Of a stretch of DNA of 64,000 bases, positions 34,249 through 43,766 are shown in pieces. Positions within the stretch are counted from its first letter, which is position 1; every line of letters begins with the position of its first letter. Position numbers and translations under genes: made by a program. The notes beneath the pieces are model-generated. The model was not told the origin of the DNA, did not search any database, and saw only the letters and a list, made by a program, of their open reading frames with translations. The DNA comes from Planctomycetaceae bacterium (GTDB taxonomy: Bacteria; Planctomycetota; Planctomycetia; Planctomycetales; Planctomycetaceae). The stretch lies in NCBI GenBank assembly GCA_041398785.1, contig JAWKUA010000025.1, positions 1 through 64,000 of the forward strand, read 5' to 3'.

Positions 34249-35610
34249 ATGCTGACGATTCCCGGAAGACCTGATCGCTGCCGTTCCTTTTGCGACGGCG
34301 TCACACGTCGAAATTTTCTGAAGGTCGGCGGACTCGGCGCCGGACTGTCGCTCGCCAATCTGATGGAACTCGAAGCGAAGGCGGGGATTCGCGGGTCGGA
34401 CAAAGCCATCATCATGATCTATCTGGTCGGCGGTCCTCCCCATCAGGATATGTTCGACCTGAAGCCGAATGCTCCGGCGGAATACGCTGGCGAGTTCCGT
34501 CCGATTCCGACAAATGTGCCGGGAATTGAAATCTGCGAACACATGCCGCGGCTGGCGAAAATGATGGATCGGATGACGGTTATCCGGTCCATCTGCGACG
34601 CTCAGCCCGAACACGACGCCTATCAGAGCTTCACGGGTCGCGACCAGCGAGTACAGGTTCCCGGCGGCGGCTGGCCGACGTTCGGAGCATCCGCGGCAAA
34701 GCTCGTCGGACCGATCAAATCCAGCGTGCCGCCCTACGTCAGTCTTTGCTACACAACGACTCACGGCCCGTACAACGAACCCGGACCGGGGTTTCTGGGA
34801 CCGTCGTACTCCGCGTTTCGACCGATGGGACCGACGCGGCACGACATGGTTCTGAACGGCATTACTCACGATCGTCTGGACGACCGCCGCTCGCTGCTGT
34901 CCGCGCTGGACAGGTGCCGTCGCGACATTGACGCCAGCGGCATGATGACGGGCATGGACACGTTTACCGAACAGGCGATGGGAGTGCTGACATCGTCCCG
35001 ACTGGCCGAAGCACTCGACCTGTCCCGCGAAGACCCGCAGGTTCGCGAACGCTACGGAACCGGCGATCCGACGATCCACATCGACGAAAACGGAGCGCCG
35101 CGAGTACCGCAAAGTTTCCTGACGGCACGACGGCTGATCGAAGCGGGAGCACGGATCGTGACCGTCAATTACAGCAAGTGGGACTGGCACGGCGGCTCCT
35201 ACGGAACCATCTTCAACCGTCAGCGCGAAGATCTGCCGGCTTTCGACAAGGCTCTGTCCGCGCTGCTGGATGATCTGCACGACCGCGGCCTGGATAAGCA
35301 CGTCACCGTCGGCATCTGGGGCGAATTCGGCCGCACACCGAAAGTCAACAGCCAGGTCGGCCGCGACCACTGGCCGACGGTGTCGTTTGCCCTGCTGGCC
35401 GGTGGCGGCATGAGAAACGGTCAGGTAATCGGAGCCACGGATCGACTGGCCGCGGAACCGATCGAACGGCCGGTGACGTTCGGCGAACTGTTTGCCACGA
35501 TGTACCACAACCTGGGCATCGATGTCGAAACCGCAACGGTGACCGATCTGCAGGGCCGTCCGCAATACCTGGTTCCCGACGGAGCCCGGCCGCTGCCGGA
35601 ACTGGTCTGA
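34249..35610 (+). CDS. DUF1501 Tat-exported protein
   Basis: The 453-residue protein has a twin-arginine motif (TRRNFLKVGGLGAGLSLAN) and a full DUF1501 domain: IIMIYLVGGPPHQDMFD near the N-terminus, EICEHMPRLAKMMD, QPEHDAYQSFTGRD, YSKWDWHGG and WGEFGRTPKVN near the end. The fold is thought to be related to alkaline phosphatases and sulfatases, but the enzymatic activity is not established. In Planctomycetes it is generally next to a DUF1549/DUF1553 cytochrome gene; no such gene is present here, so this copy is solitary. GAGGA eight bases before ATG supports the start. It converges with the VWA gene, with 75 bases between their ends. Confidence 0.93.
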   Translation: MLTIPGRPDRCRSFCDGVTRRNFLKVGGLGAGLSLANLMELEAKAGIRGSDKAIIMIYLVGGPPHQDMFDLKPNAPAEYAGEFRPIPTNVPGIEICEHMPRLAKMMDRMTVIRSICDAQPEHDAYQSFTGRDQRVQVPGGGWPTFGASAAKLVGPIKSSVPPYVSLCYTTTHGPYNEPGPGFLGPSYSAFRPMGPTRHDMVLNGITHDRLDDRRSLLSALDRCRRDIDASGMMTGMDTFTEQAMGVLTSSRLAEALDLSREDPQVRERYGTGDPTIHIDENGAPRVPQSFLTARRLIEAGARIVTVNYSKWDWHGGSYGTIFNRQREDLPAFDKALSALLDDLHDRGLDKHVTVGIWGEFGRTPKVNSQVGRDHWPTVSFALLAGGGMRNGQVIGATDRLAAEPIERPVTFGELFATMYHNLGIDVETATVTDLQGRPQYLVPDGARPLPELV

Positions 35611-35685
35611 TCGCGGCGGACATTTCGAGCTGTTCGCGTGAGATCGCGGCGCGGAACTGTGATTGGCGGTTTTCTGATCGCGCCG

Positions 35686-37395
35686 CTACCCCACGATCTC
35701 GCGGCGGTGGTTGACGTAGTCCCAGATCACATAGCGGTCCAGGTCGCGGCCGGCCGTAAAGAACACTCGCCCGCCCGTGCCTTCCGCCAGGCGGTGAGCG
35801 AACTGCACGTCTTCGTGCGACTGTGACCAACTGGGAAGCAGGAACACGTTGATCGTGATTCCTTCGCGAGTACACAGCATGCCTTCCCGCATCGTCGCGA
35901 TTTCCGTGCGGGGATCGGGCGGATACAGCATGAACAGTTCGCTTCCTTCAAAGTGAGCGGTCGGCAGTCCGTCCGTAATCAGGATGATCTGGCGATTGGG
36001 CGTGTCCTGCAGCGACAGAAACTGACGCGACATCTGCAGTCCGTGCTGGATGTTCGTGAAGTGGGGAGGAATGTGATATTCGCTGGCCGCTTCATTGCTC
36101 ATGTCGGCATGCAGTTTCACGACAGGATTGTTCAGCGTGGGAATCTTCGGCATCAGAGAAATCACGTCGCCTGGCGGCACGGGTCTGGCAAACGTGGCCA
36201 TTTCCAGAAACCGCAGAAAGTCACCCGGATATTCGGTTGTGATCAGACCGTTCAGCGCCAGGGCCATCCGTTTGACGTTGACGTACTGTCCGTCGTAGCG
36301 CATCGAGCCGCTCATGTCCATCACAACGACCGTTGCACATTTGGGGTTGTTGCGGGTCTTGTGGATTTCGATGTCGTCCTGACGCAGCCGGATTGGTCGT
36401 TCATCGCGCTGACGCAGCATGGCGTTGATCATCGTCTGAGGAATATCCATCTGCGCGACGGAATCGCCGAATTCGTAGGGCTTCGTCTTCTGCGTTTCGA
36501 CAGCTCCCTCACCATCGATCGGTCCCTGATGGCGACCGGAACGTGACGCTTCCATGTTGCTGAAGATTCGATCCAGCAGCTTTCCCTGAAACAGCTTGTA
36601 CGCTTTTGGCGAAAGATGAACTTTGCCGGATTTGTCCGTGACACCCTGGCCTTCCATCAGGTCCTTCAGATACTGCTGGACCTGTTCCTGAAACTTCCGC
36701 AGGTTTTCAACCGCCTCCGGATCAGTGAACTCCGAAAGTTCCTGAAGATCGATGACGGCCAGTTGAGCGGTCTCGCCGGCATCTTCGAGCTGTTTCAGAA
36801 GTTCGTCGATGGTTTTCAGTTCGTCCAGGACCTCAATGGCCCGAGGAACGGACATCGATTCCCGGCCGGTGAATTCGTACGCGGAGGCAAGGTGGTCGAC
36901 CTGATACTTCTGACCAAGAGTTTCCATCAGCCTTAGCAGTTGTGAGGCGAAACGCGGGTCGGACCGTTCCGCCTGGTACCAGAGGTGCTCAAGCTGGTAA
37001 ATCTGTTCGTCGCTGACGGCGCGCTGAAAGGTCTTATTCAGCTTGCCCGACGGTCGCGCGGCGCGAGCGGCCTCGGCGAACTGCCTGGCTGCGGACTTTC
37101 GGGCGGCTTTCGTTTCGTACTTCTCCAGAATCCGCCGCTTGCGTTCTTCAAGCATTGCGATCAACTGCTCCAGCGACGGACCCAGGCCGGCAAACTGAGC
37201 GGGATCAAGCCGAATGGCGTTGGCGAGTTCTTCTTCGGAAAGTTCCCGCATCGAACCCCAGTGCAGCAGGTGTTCAAAAACGGGCGACACGACATCCGGC
37301 GGCGGCTGGCTGGGAGACGGAAACTTCGCCGGATCGTATTTCTGGTAGGTGTGGATCACTCCGCCACGATGCGGGTTGCTGCTGCGGTCGGTCAT
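35686..37395 (-). CDS. VWA-domain protein
   Basis: The 569-residue protein has a helical N-terminal part (residues 40-250, with charged coiled-coil-like stretches such as AMLEERKRRILEKYETKAAR) and a von Willebrand factor A domain from about 350. The MIDAS motif is intact: DMSGSM at 360-365, followed by a threonine-containing strand region and LITDGLPTAHF further on. It has no signal peptide or membrane helix, so it is cytosolic. Related bacterial VWA proteins work with MoxR-type AAA ATPases in protein remodelling, but no MoxR gene is next to it. The function is therefore open. An intergenic region of about 480 bases precedes it. Confidence 0.88.
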   Translation of the reverse strand: MTDRSSNPHRGGVIHTYQKYDPAKFPSPSQPPPDVVSPVFEHLLHWGSMRELSEEELANAIRLDPAQFAGLGPSLEQLIAMLEERKRRILEKYETKAARKSAARQFAEAARAARPSGKLNKTFQRAVSDEQIYQLEHLWYQAERSDPRFASQLLRLMETLGQKYQVDHLASAYEFTGRESMSVPRAIEVLDELKTIDELLKQLEDAGETAQLAVIDLQELSEFTDPEAVENLRKFQEQVQQYLKDLMEGQGVTDKSGKVHLSPKAYKLFQGKLLDRIFSNMEASRSGRHQGPIDGEGAVETQKTKPYEFGDSVAQMDIPQTMINAMLRQRDERPIRLRQDDIEIHKTRNNPKCATVVVMDMSGSMRYDGQYVNVKRMALALNGLITTEYPGDFLRFLEMATFARPVPPGDVISLMPKIPTLNNPVVKLHADMSNEAASEYHIPPHFTNIQHGLQMSRQFLSLQDTPNRQIILITDGLPTAHFEGSELFMLYPPDPRTEIATMREGMLCTREGITINVFLLPSWSQSHEDVQFAHRLAEGTGGRVFFTAGRDLDRYVIWDYVNHRREIVG

Positions 37396-37878
37396 GAGCG
37401 ATCAGGCCTGTGTGTGAATTGGGAAGGCAGACGATCAACGCCAGCCTGGAATCAGAAAAGTTGCGGTCTGTGCTGTCCCGTTGGTTACGAAGCATTCCGC
37501 GATCCGCCGCCGGACCGTGCAGTGATCTCCGACACCAGTTTTCCAGGACGACCACATGGGATTATACGCACCCGACCGTTGCCGACGTCACTCGAACTGC
37601 GAAAGCCGCGGTGCCGGAGGTCCGGTTCCTGCCTGCCGCGGCTTTTCATCGGCGGCGACTCCGGGGACGAATTCCGCTGTGCCGGCACGCGTCCATCGCC
37701 ACGGCAAGCACGATCTGCGCCTGCACCGCCCGCCGCGATTCTTCGTGCGATCCATCGGAATTCCGTCGCCTGAAAAAATGTGCTACTGTTTTCCGCGTCA
37801 TGTTGACAGTCTGATTCGGCGAGCATCAGCGAGTTCGCGTTTTGGAAAATGCATTTTTCGGAATGAAGGGCAGGAACC
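37396..37878. other. divergent intergenic region
   Basis: No gene is supported in these 480 bases between the divergent VWA and STAS genes. Short frames on both strands lack domains. The stretch before the STAS gene is AT-richer than its surroundings and probably contains its promoter; a TTGACA at 37803 has no good partner. Confidence 0.45.
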
Positions 37879-38244
37879 GTGTCAGAAGTGCTGGAAAGTT
37901 TCGAACTGGAATGGCACGGGAACACAGTTGTTGTGATCCCGGCGTCGAACGTCGAATCGCTGCAGTGGGATCTCGTCGAACAGGCGGCCGACGTCATTAT
38001 GGAGCCGCTGGTTGCCCAGGACGTCCCGATGGTCGTTGTGGACCTGACGCGAGTCGGGTATTTCGGTTCGGTCTTCCTGGCTTTGCTGCTGCGGTGCCAT
38101 AAGTTCGTCAAGAAACGCGGCGGCGAGCTGGTTCTGTGCGGAGCGAACGAAATGGCCCGCGAACTGCTCAAGATCACCGCGCTCGACACCATCTGGGCCA
38201 TCTACGAAACTCGCCCCGAAGCCCTGCAGGCGATCGACAGTTAG
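37879..38244 (+). CDS. STAS-domain anti-sigma-factor-antagonist-like protein
   Basis: The 121-residue protein consists of a single STAS domain: strand NTVVVIPASNVES, central PMVVVDLTRVGYFGSVFLAL and GGELVLCGANEMARELL. The serine in GYFGS occupies the position phosphorylated in SpoIIAA-type antagonists (usually D-S-S/G), so regulation by a serine kinase is possible. Such proteins bind anti-sigma factors or act as regulators of signalling complexes. It uses GTG as start, with AAGGGCAGGAA just upstream. No anti-sigma kinase or sigma factor gene lies nearby. A large inverted repeat sits directly downstream. Confidence 0.9.
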   Translation: MSEVLESFELEWHGNTVVVIPASNVESLQWDLVEQAADVIMEPLVAQDVPMVVVDLTRVGYFGSVFLALLLRCHKFVKKRGGELVLCGANEMARELLKITALDTIWAIYETRPEALQAIDS

Positions 38245-38264
38245 AGCCATGTCGATTGCATCCT

Positions 38265-38333
38265 GATGTGTGCCACTGGCTGTGCCAGTGTCTTCAGGGC
38301 TGGTGGGCACTGGCAAAGCCAGTGGCACACATC
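38265..38333. repeat. large inverted repeat between the STAS and LOG genes
   Basis: Two 26-base arms at 38265-38290 and 38308-38333 are complementary at 25 of 26 positions (GTGTGCCACTGGCT pairing with AGCCAGTGGCACAC), separated by 17 bases. The arms themselves contain a small internal palindrome (CACTGG/CCAGTG). There is no T-run after the right arm, so it looks more like a dispersed palindromic element than a terminator, although it may end the STAS transcript. Confidence 0.85.
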
Positions 38334-38359
38334 CCATCGATTCATTCCTGAGTCGCCGC

Positions 38360-39415
38360 ATGGAGGCCACAAGACCATTGGACGAGAAACGACAACATCT
38401 CCGCCATCCTCACGCGTCCGAAACGGAAGTCATCGAACACGTCACGGAGCTTCGGCAGCACTCGGAGCTGATCGACGAAATCAAAGCGACCGCGGACAAG
38501 CTGGCCGCGGACGGAGCGGCTCGAGGCGATCTGAAGATTCTCAGCCGCGCCCTGCGCGAGCTGCGATATGCGTTCAAGGTGTTTTCACCCTATCGCAGAG
38601 ACCGCAAGGTCACCGTGTTCGGGTCCGCACGAACAGAGCGTGATGCGGCGTCATGGCAGCAGGCCGAACAATATGGCCGGCGAATGGCCAGTGAAGGCTG
38701 GATGGTTGTCACGGGAGCCGGCAGCGGAATCATGGAAGCCGCTCACGTCGGCAGCGGCCGCAGGATGGCGATGGGGCTGAATATTCTGCTGCCCTTCGAA
38801 CAGGAAGCCAATCCCGTCATCGCCGGTGATTCGAAGCTGGTGAACCTGAAATACTTTTTCACTCGCAAGCTGCTGTTCGTCAAGGAAGTCCACGCCATCG
38901 TCTGCTGCCCCGGCGGTTTCGGCACGCAGGACGAAGCCTTTGAATCGCTGACTCTGGTGCAGACCGGAAAACGAGACCTCATGCCGATCGTCATGCTGGA
39001 CGAACCCGGCGGCACTTACTGGTCTCGCTGGCGTGACTACATCAAGACGGAATTGCTGGACAAGGGCATGCTGTCGCCCAGCGATATGTCGCTGTTCAAA
39101 GTCACCGACGACGTGGAAGAAGCCGTTGACGAAGTTATCGGGTTTTACAGCGTCTACAACAGCATGCGATTTGTGCGTGACCGGCTGGTTCTTCGCCTGC
39201 ACGTTGAACCGCCGGACGAAATGATCGAACGCCTGAACGACGAATTCGCCGACGTCGTGGCATCCGGCAGGATTGAGAAAGCGGACGTTCACCGTCTGGA
39301 AGCCGACGATGAACACCTGTGCGAACTCCCGCGCATCTCCTTCGTCTTCAACCGCAAAGCTGTCAGCCGCCTGAGAGAAATGGTCGACCTGCTGAACAGC
39401 GAATTGGAACACTGA
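38360..39415 (+). CDS. LOG-family (lysine decarboxylase-like) nucleotide-binding protein
   Basis: The protein of about 351 residues has the Rossmann-like fold of the LOG/YgdH family (TIGR00730-type). Motifs are KVTVFGSART, WMVVTGAGSGIMEAAHVG and the hallmark PGGFGTQDEAFE, which in characterised members binds the ribose-phosphate of nucleotides such as AMP. Characterised homologues release cytokinin bases from nucleoside monophosphates or cleave other nucleotides. Extra segments surround the core: about 70 residues N-terminal and about 120 C-terminal. The frame is open from 38270, but that part runs through the inverted repeat, so ATG 38360 (MEATRPLDEK) is preferred despite a weak ribosome-binding site. 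The gene is monocistronic in this window. Confidence 0.88.
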   Translation: MEATRPLDEKRQHLRHPHASETEVIEHVTELRQHSELIDEIKATADKLAADGAARGDLKILSRALRELRYAFKVFSPYRRDRKVTVFGSARTERDAASWQQAEQYGRRMASEGWMVVTGAGSGIMEAAHVGSGRRMAMGLNILLPFEQEANPVIAGDSKLVNLKYFFTRKLLFVKEVHAIVCCPGGFGTQDEAFESLTLVQTGKRDLMPIVMLDEPGGTYWSRWRDYIKTELLDKGMLSPSDMSLFKVTDDVEEAVDEVIGFYSVYNSMRFVRDRLVLRLHVEPPDEMIERLNDEFADVVASGRIEKADVHRLEADDEHLCELPRISFVFNRKAVSRLREMVDLLNSELEH

Positions 39416-39689
39416 ACGTTGCAGTGCCCATCAACACCGCTGACCTTCGGCCGGGAGGCGAGCAATGTGGAACCACCCCTCTCAGCGCAGCGGCAGGGAG
39501 AAGTCGCACAAGTGGAGCGATGTGCGGAAGCGGGTTCTGCGCACAGATCGCTGGCAACAGGCGAGTTGCGCGGACACCGTAAACGCGTCAAGCGGCTGAA
39601 CGCCGCTTCGGCGTGGACGTGCTGCGCAGGCGGATGCAGAAATGGAACGCGAGCGGAAAAACGGAACCGCATTGCGTTTGAGAGATCCG

Positions 39690-40787
39690 CTATGCCGACT
39701 CGTCTTCCCAGGTCGATTCGCCAGCAGCGATCTTCAGGCCCAACTCCGTGAACGCCTGCTGGCGTTTCCATGCATTTTCGGGATCATCCAGGGCAGCGAT
39801 GGAAACGCCTCCATTCACCGCCACTCCTGTCAGATGTTCGGGAGCCGGAACGGGCGGCGCCTCAGGCGGAGCCATGCTTCCATCGGACCAGAACGCTGCC
39901 ACACCCGCCCAGGACGCCGGCGTACTCATCTCAAGTTCTTCGGCAAGCTGATAGGCAAAGCGGCGTGTTTCCACTGATGGTTCTTTGACCCATTTTTCAG
40001 CGGCTGCCAGCATGGGGCCATCGGCGTCCGACTTGATGCATTCGGACTGCCGTACGCATTCGATCAGCCACCAGACCGCGCATCGTTTCGGCAGCGCGCT
40101 GGCAAGAAATGTCAGTGACGCGGTCGGTTCCTGAGTGTTCAGAAGTCTCTGCGTGAATTCTTCCGGCGGTTCGCCTTCGTCCGGCATGAAGGGCAGCGCA
40201 TCCGGCGGCACCTTAAAGCGTTCGATGATCTCGGCGGCCGTTTCGCCGGTAAAGCCGCGGATCTGATTCAGGTGCTCACCAGGTTCCGGTTCCGCCTCCG
40301 CCACGGCTACAGCGGCAGGAGCGGGAGCGTGAGCCCCTTCGACGAAGGTCGCGTGTTTTTCTGAACCACCGGGCTGCGTCTTCTTTGGCCGCAGAATGGG
40401 CTCCGCAGGGTGATCGTGTACGGGTCCGGATTCCGGCAACTCACCGCCCGCTGCAGACGGAACTTCCGCGCCGACGATCGAGGGCCCTTCCGTTGACCAT
40501 TCCACGGCGAATTCGGTGCCGCCGCATCGGATAACATCCGACGCTGAGACCTCCGCGGTTTCAATCGGCTTCTCATTCAGACGCGTGCCGTTCGTGCTTC
40601 CCAGGTCTTTGATGACGCAGGTGTCGTCCCGCAGTTCCACGGAAGCATGCCGGCTGGACATCTGCAGATCTTCGGGGAAGTTCAGATCGCAGACATCCGT
40701 TCGGCCGATCGTCACAGGTTCTCCGGGGACGAGCACCGCGACATCCCGGAAGCGATCACCGTCTTTGACTTTCAGAAACACGGGCAT
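39690..40787 (-). CDS. FHA-domain protein linked to the type VI locus
   Basis: The protein of about 365 residues starts with a canonical FHA domain (VTIGRTDVCDLNFP, SSRHASVEL, GSTNGTRLNEKP; residues 1-105), which binds phosphothreonine peptides. A proline- and glutamate-rich linker (about 115-200) joins it to a helical C-terminal domain of about 160 residues (TASLTFLASALPKRCAVWWL, then ETRRFAYQLAEELEMSTP) that I do not recognise. The start at 40787 (MPVFLKV) follows the stop of vgrG by 31 bases, so it is probably co-transcribed with it. FHA proteins such as Fha/TagH control type VI assembly through threonine phosphorylation, and this protein may have a comparable role. No PpkA/PppA-type kinase or phosphatase gene is in the window. 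Confidence 0.85.
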   Translation of the reverse strand: MPVFLKVKDGDRFRDVAVLVPGEPVTIGRTDVCDLNFPEDLQMSSRHASVELRDDTCVIKDLGSTNGTRLNEKPIETAEVSASDVIRCGGTEFAVEWSTEGPSIVGAEVPSAAGGELPESGPVHDHPAEPILRPKKTQPGGSEKHATFVEGAHAPAPAAVAVAEAEPEPGEHLNQIRGFTGETAAEIIERFKVPPDALPFMPDEGEPPEEFTQRLLNTQEPTASLTFLASALPKRCAVWWLIECVRQSECIKSDADGPMLAAAEKWVKEPSVETRRFAYQLAEELEMSTPASWAGVAAFWSDGSMAPPEAPPVPAPEHLTGVAVNGGVSIAALDDPENAWKRQQAFTELGLKIAAGESTWEDESA

Positions 40788-40818
40788 GCTGCGATTCCTT
40801 GACTGCTGCAGATTGTTA

Positions 40819-42843
40819 TCAGTTGATCTTGACCAGGCCGCCTTTGACAGCATTCATTCCGCCAGCCTCAAACGTCGCCATGGCACTACCTTTGGCCTTC
40901 AACTGGACGGATGCGTTGATATCGATCTCGATCGACCTCATTGTGATTTTCGCAGGTTCCAGCTTGATGCTGCTGGCTCCGCACTTGAGTTCGATGGACT
41001 TCATGGCCGTCTGTGTAGACTTGCCCATGTTAATCTTCTGAGTCAGATTGCCCATCTTCAGTGTGATGGTCATATCGCCCTTGTCGAGCGTTGTCGTGCT
41101 GTTGCCGGATTTGATGTTCAGCGTGTCGTTGCCCGTTTCGATCGTGACCGTGCGGTCCTTGTAAATGTCTACGGTCTGGCTGCCGGCCTTGCATCCGGCC
41201 TTACCGACCTTCAGATTCTGGTCGTTGTAGATTTCAATGTCCTGATTGCCGTCTTCCTTGTCATCGAAGCCGACTTTTCGGGTTTCGTTGTTTTCAACGA
41301 CGGTGTCCAGGTTCCGTTCCGCGTGCATGTAGATCTGCTCCGCGCCCTTCTTGTCCTCAAAGCGGATCTCGTTGAAGTTGGCCGCAGCGCCGCCCTTTGA
41401 GCTGCGGGACTTGATACCGGACTGAGTCTTGTTGTCCGGCAAACCGTACGGCGGCATCTGTTCGGCGTTGTAAACGGATGCCATCACGACCGGCCGGTCG
41501 GGGTCGCCTTCCAGAAAGTCCACCAGGACTTCCTGACCGATTCGTGGAATGTGCACCATCCCCCACTGTTCACCGGCCCACGGTGTGGCCACGCGAACCC
41601 AGCAACTGCTCTTGTCGTCCTTCGCGCCGTAGCGATCCCAGTGGAATTGAACTTTGATGCGTCCGTATTCATCCGTGTAGATTTCCTCACCACTGGGTCC
41701 GACAACCACTGCCGAATGCAGACCGAACACGCGTGGTTTCTGAGTTCCTCCCGCAGGTCGAAACACGACATTGTCCGGCATTGCCTTGAAGTTGTTGTGA
41801 TAGACGTTTTCGTCGTGCGCGACGCCGGACACGTAGCTGCCGCCTAGGCTGGCGTGGTGCTGCACAACGGTCAGATACCACTTGCTTCCCGCTTCCGCGG
41901 AATTGTGATGCTTTGTGACGGTGAATCGTCCGCCGGGAGAAAATGATCGGCGATCGCTCGAGCAGGTGATCGTTTCGTAGGCGGATTCTTCCTGCTCCAT
42001 CCGCAGCTTGACCAGAGCTTCACCACCGCCGAAGCTGCCATAGTGCCCGGCGTAGGGATAGTCGAAGAATTCCCGTTTCGAGTTGTCCTTCACCGACACC
42101 AGCCCGTTTGTCTGCTTCAACTGCGAAGACGACGGGTTTTCGAAGTCATAGTGCGTGTGTGCCCACTTGCCGGACACGTACTCGTAGTCGTGGCTCCACG
42201 AACTCAACTGATCGGTGATCTCGGGCGCGGACAGGTTCGAAAGCAACTGCACTTCGCTTTCCGGGCAGTCATAGACGCCGTTGACGTGGTCCGTCATGAC
42301 CAGTTTGTGCTTCCCTTTTTCGTGCTTGAAGTAGTAGAAGATCCCTTCTTCGGCCAGCAGGCGAGTCACGAAGTCAAAATGAGTTTCACGATACTGTACG
42401 CAGTAGGTGCGTACTTCCGGAGGGCGTTTCAGGTCGAACATGAAGTCAGAAAAACCCAGCTCCTGCAGCACGTTCGTCACGATCGTCTGAACGTCCATTT
42501 CGGAGAACACCTTGCAGTCGGAACTGCGAGTCAGAAACCACAGCCACGGCACCACGTGAGCCTTGTAGATATGCAGGCGGTCTCCCTGGCCGTTGTAGCT
42601 GAAGGAATTCACGACGCCGTTGAACCAGCGTTCCGTGCCCTCCGCGTCGCGAACCTGGAAGTCGATCGCGTGCCCGACGATATCAGCGGCCTTGTGTCCG
42701 CCGATGGGAGACAGCATGTCGAGCGAGAAACTGAACAGGCCGGACATGCGTTCTTCGCCGGAGAACGCGTTCAGCAACAGCGCGTCTTTTCCCAACGGAG
42801 TTTCAACGCTGATCGGACGATCGTCCTGTGTGTAGGTGGCCAT
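40819..42843 (-). CDS. vgrG: type VI secretion system tip protein VgrG (TssI)
   Basis: The 674-residue protein has the VgrG layout. The gp27-like hub includes GKDALLLNAFSGEERMSGLF and YCVQYRETHFDFVTRLLAEE; the gp5-like OB domain is marked by EIYTDEYGRIKVQFHWDR and WVRVATPWAGEQWGMVHIPR with QEVLVDFLEGDPDRPVV; and the C-terminal part is a repetitive beta-helix needle (TITLKMGNLTQKINMGKSTQ). It forms the puncturing tip on the Hcp tube. There is no C-terminal enzymatic extension, so it is a structural rather than evolved VgrG. It lies downstream of hcp and upstream of the FHA gene on the same strand. No PAAR or DUF4150 tip gene is seen nearby. Confidence 0.95.
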   Translation of the reverse strand: MATYTQDDRPISVETPLGKDALLLNAFSGEERMSGLFSFSLDMLSPIGGHKAADIVGHAIDFQVRDAEGTERWFNGVVNSFSYNGQGDRLHIYKAHVVPWLWFLTRSSDCKVFSEMDVQTIVTNVLQELGFSDFMFDLKRPPEVRTYCVQYRETHFDFVTRLLAEEGIFYYFKHEKGKHKLVMTDHVNGVYDCPESEVQLLSNLSAPEITDQLSSWSHDYEYVSGKWAHTHYDFENPSSSQLKQTNGLVSVKDNSKREFFDYPYAGHYGSFGGGEALVKLRMEQEESAYETITCSSDRRSFSPGGRFTVTKHHNSAEAGSKWYLTVVQHHASLGGSYVSGVAHDENVYHNNFKAMPDNVVFRPAGGTQKPRVFGLHSAVVVGPSGEEIYTDEYGRIKVQFHWDRYGAKDDKSSCWVRVATPWAGEQWGMVHIPRIGQEVLVDFLEGDPDRPVVMASVYNAEQMPPYGLPDNKTQSGIKSRSSKGGAAANFNEIRFEDKKGAEQIYMHAERNLDTVVENNETRKVGFDDKEDGNQDIEIYNDQNLKVGKAGCKAGSQTVDIYKDRTVTIETGNDTLNIKSGNSTTTLDKGDMTITLKMGNLTQKINMGKSTQTAMKSIELKCGASSIKLEPAKITMRSIEIDINASVQLKAKGSAMATFEAGGMNAVKGGLVKIN

Positions 42844-43280
42844 GTGTCGATTCCTGCTACTGTCCTGATAAACCGTTAGCGGTGTTCAATGCGACGAATT
42901 CGTATGCGGCACGATGACGAATGTACAGTGACCCGGCGATTCGATGATCCGGGCCGGTCGAACGACATCAGCACTGTCGTACGACTTGTGCGGGCACAAA
43001 AAACGCCGCAGCCCCGCGTACGATACGAGGTCTGAGTCGATCCCGTAACGCAGAAGAGCCACAGCGTGTCAAAAAACCGGCGACGTGGAAATGTTCTTCC
43101 GCAGTTGCTTTGCTGCCGAAACGGGAACATGCAGACTCCCGGCACGAGGTTGCGGGAACCGGTTGCCCCGGCACGTCCATGAGATCGCCGTCCCGCGCCC
43201 TCGTGAGGCGTGCCAGCGGCAATCCTCCGCGCCCCTGGCGAACCGAGGAACGCGGCGTTGCACAACTTCCCGGCAGCGTT
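42844..43280. other. intergenic region between hcp and vgrG
   Basis: About 440 bases separate the hcp stop from the vgrG start. A frame on the minus strand (42876-43265) has high arginine content, no domain and no good ribosome-binding site, so I do not call it a gene. The gap implies that vgrG may have its own promoter. Confidence 0.45.
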
Positions 43281-43766
43281 CTAGCTTTTTCCGGCGCCCG
43301 GATTGTACTTACCGGGCACGCTGCCGACCGGCTTGCCCGTCTTTGGATCGATTGTGACGTACGTCCACTCGACTTCCGTGTAGCCCAGCGTGATTTCCTC
43401 GCTCGGCAGCGGATCGCCCGACGAATTACCGTGGAACCCGTAGGTGCTGACAATCACGTTCTTCAGCAGGTACTTCAGGTACGGTTCCTGCTTATTACCG
43501 ACGGTTGAGCAGAAATGAATTTCCACTTCCGGATAGAACGTCCCGTTGGCACAGGCTTCCTGCAGCTTGGTCGAGGACTTGTCCAGTTCCCGAACGATGG
43601 CAATGTCACCCAGAGTCGTTTCCCCTTTGGTGCGCTGGTGGTCTTTCGCGCCTTCGGGGATCGACCGGTAAATCGGCGAACTCATTGACTGAATGATGAT
43701 CCAGTCCTTGTGGCCGGAGTCCGTCGCTTCTCCTTTGACATCGCCAAGTTTCAGATACGCGGGCAT
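43281..43766 (-). CDS. hcp: type VI secretion system tube protein Hcp (TssD)
   Basis: The 161-residue protein matches Hcp in length and motifs: PAYLKLGDVKGEATDSGHKDW at the N-terminus (first 20 residues of the mature fold), IYRSIPEGAKDHQRTKGE, a FYPEVEIHFC strand and a C-terminal SEEITLGYTEVEWTYVTID strand. Hcp forms the hexameric tube expelled by the contractile sheath and can carry effectors in its lumen. A strong ribosome-binding site GAGGGAGAG precedes the ATG. It is likely expressed separately from vgrG because of the long gap between them; two LuxR-type regulatory genes lie immediately upstream on the same strand. Confidence 0.94.
   Translation of the reverse strand: MPAYLKLGDVKGEATDSGHKDWIIIQSMSSPIYRSIPEGAKDHQRTKGETTLGDIAIVRELDKSSTKLQEACANGTFYPEVEIHFCSTVGNKQEPYLKYLLKNVIVSTYGFHGNSSGDPLPSEEITLGYTEVEWTYVTIDPKTGKPVGSVPGKYNPGAGKS

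Noticed and set aside
37803..37835. TTGACA as a -35 box for the STAS gene
   Set aside because: No TATAAT-like hexamer is found at 16-18 bases spacing, so it is not reported as a promoter.
42876..43265. Minus-strand frame of 129 codons between hcp and vgrG
   Set aside because: It is arginine- and cysteine-rich with no domain, and has no ribosome-binding site at a suitable distance. An effector or adaptor gene would have been expected here, but this does not look like one.
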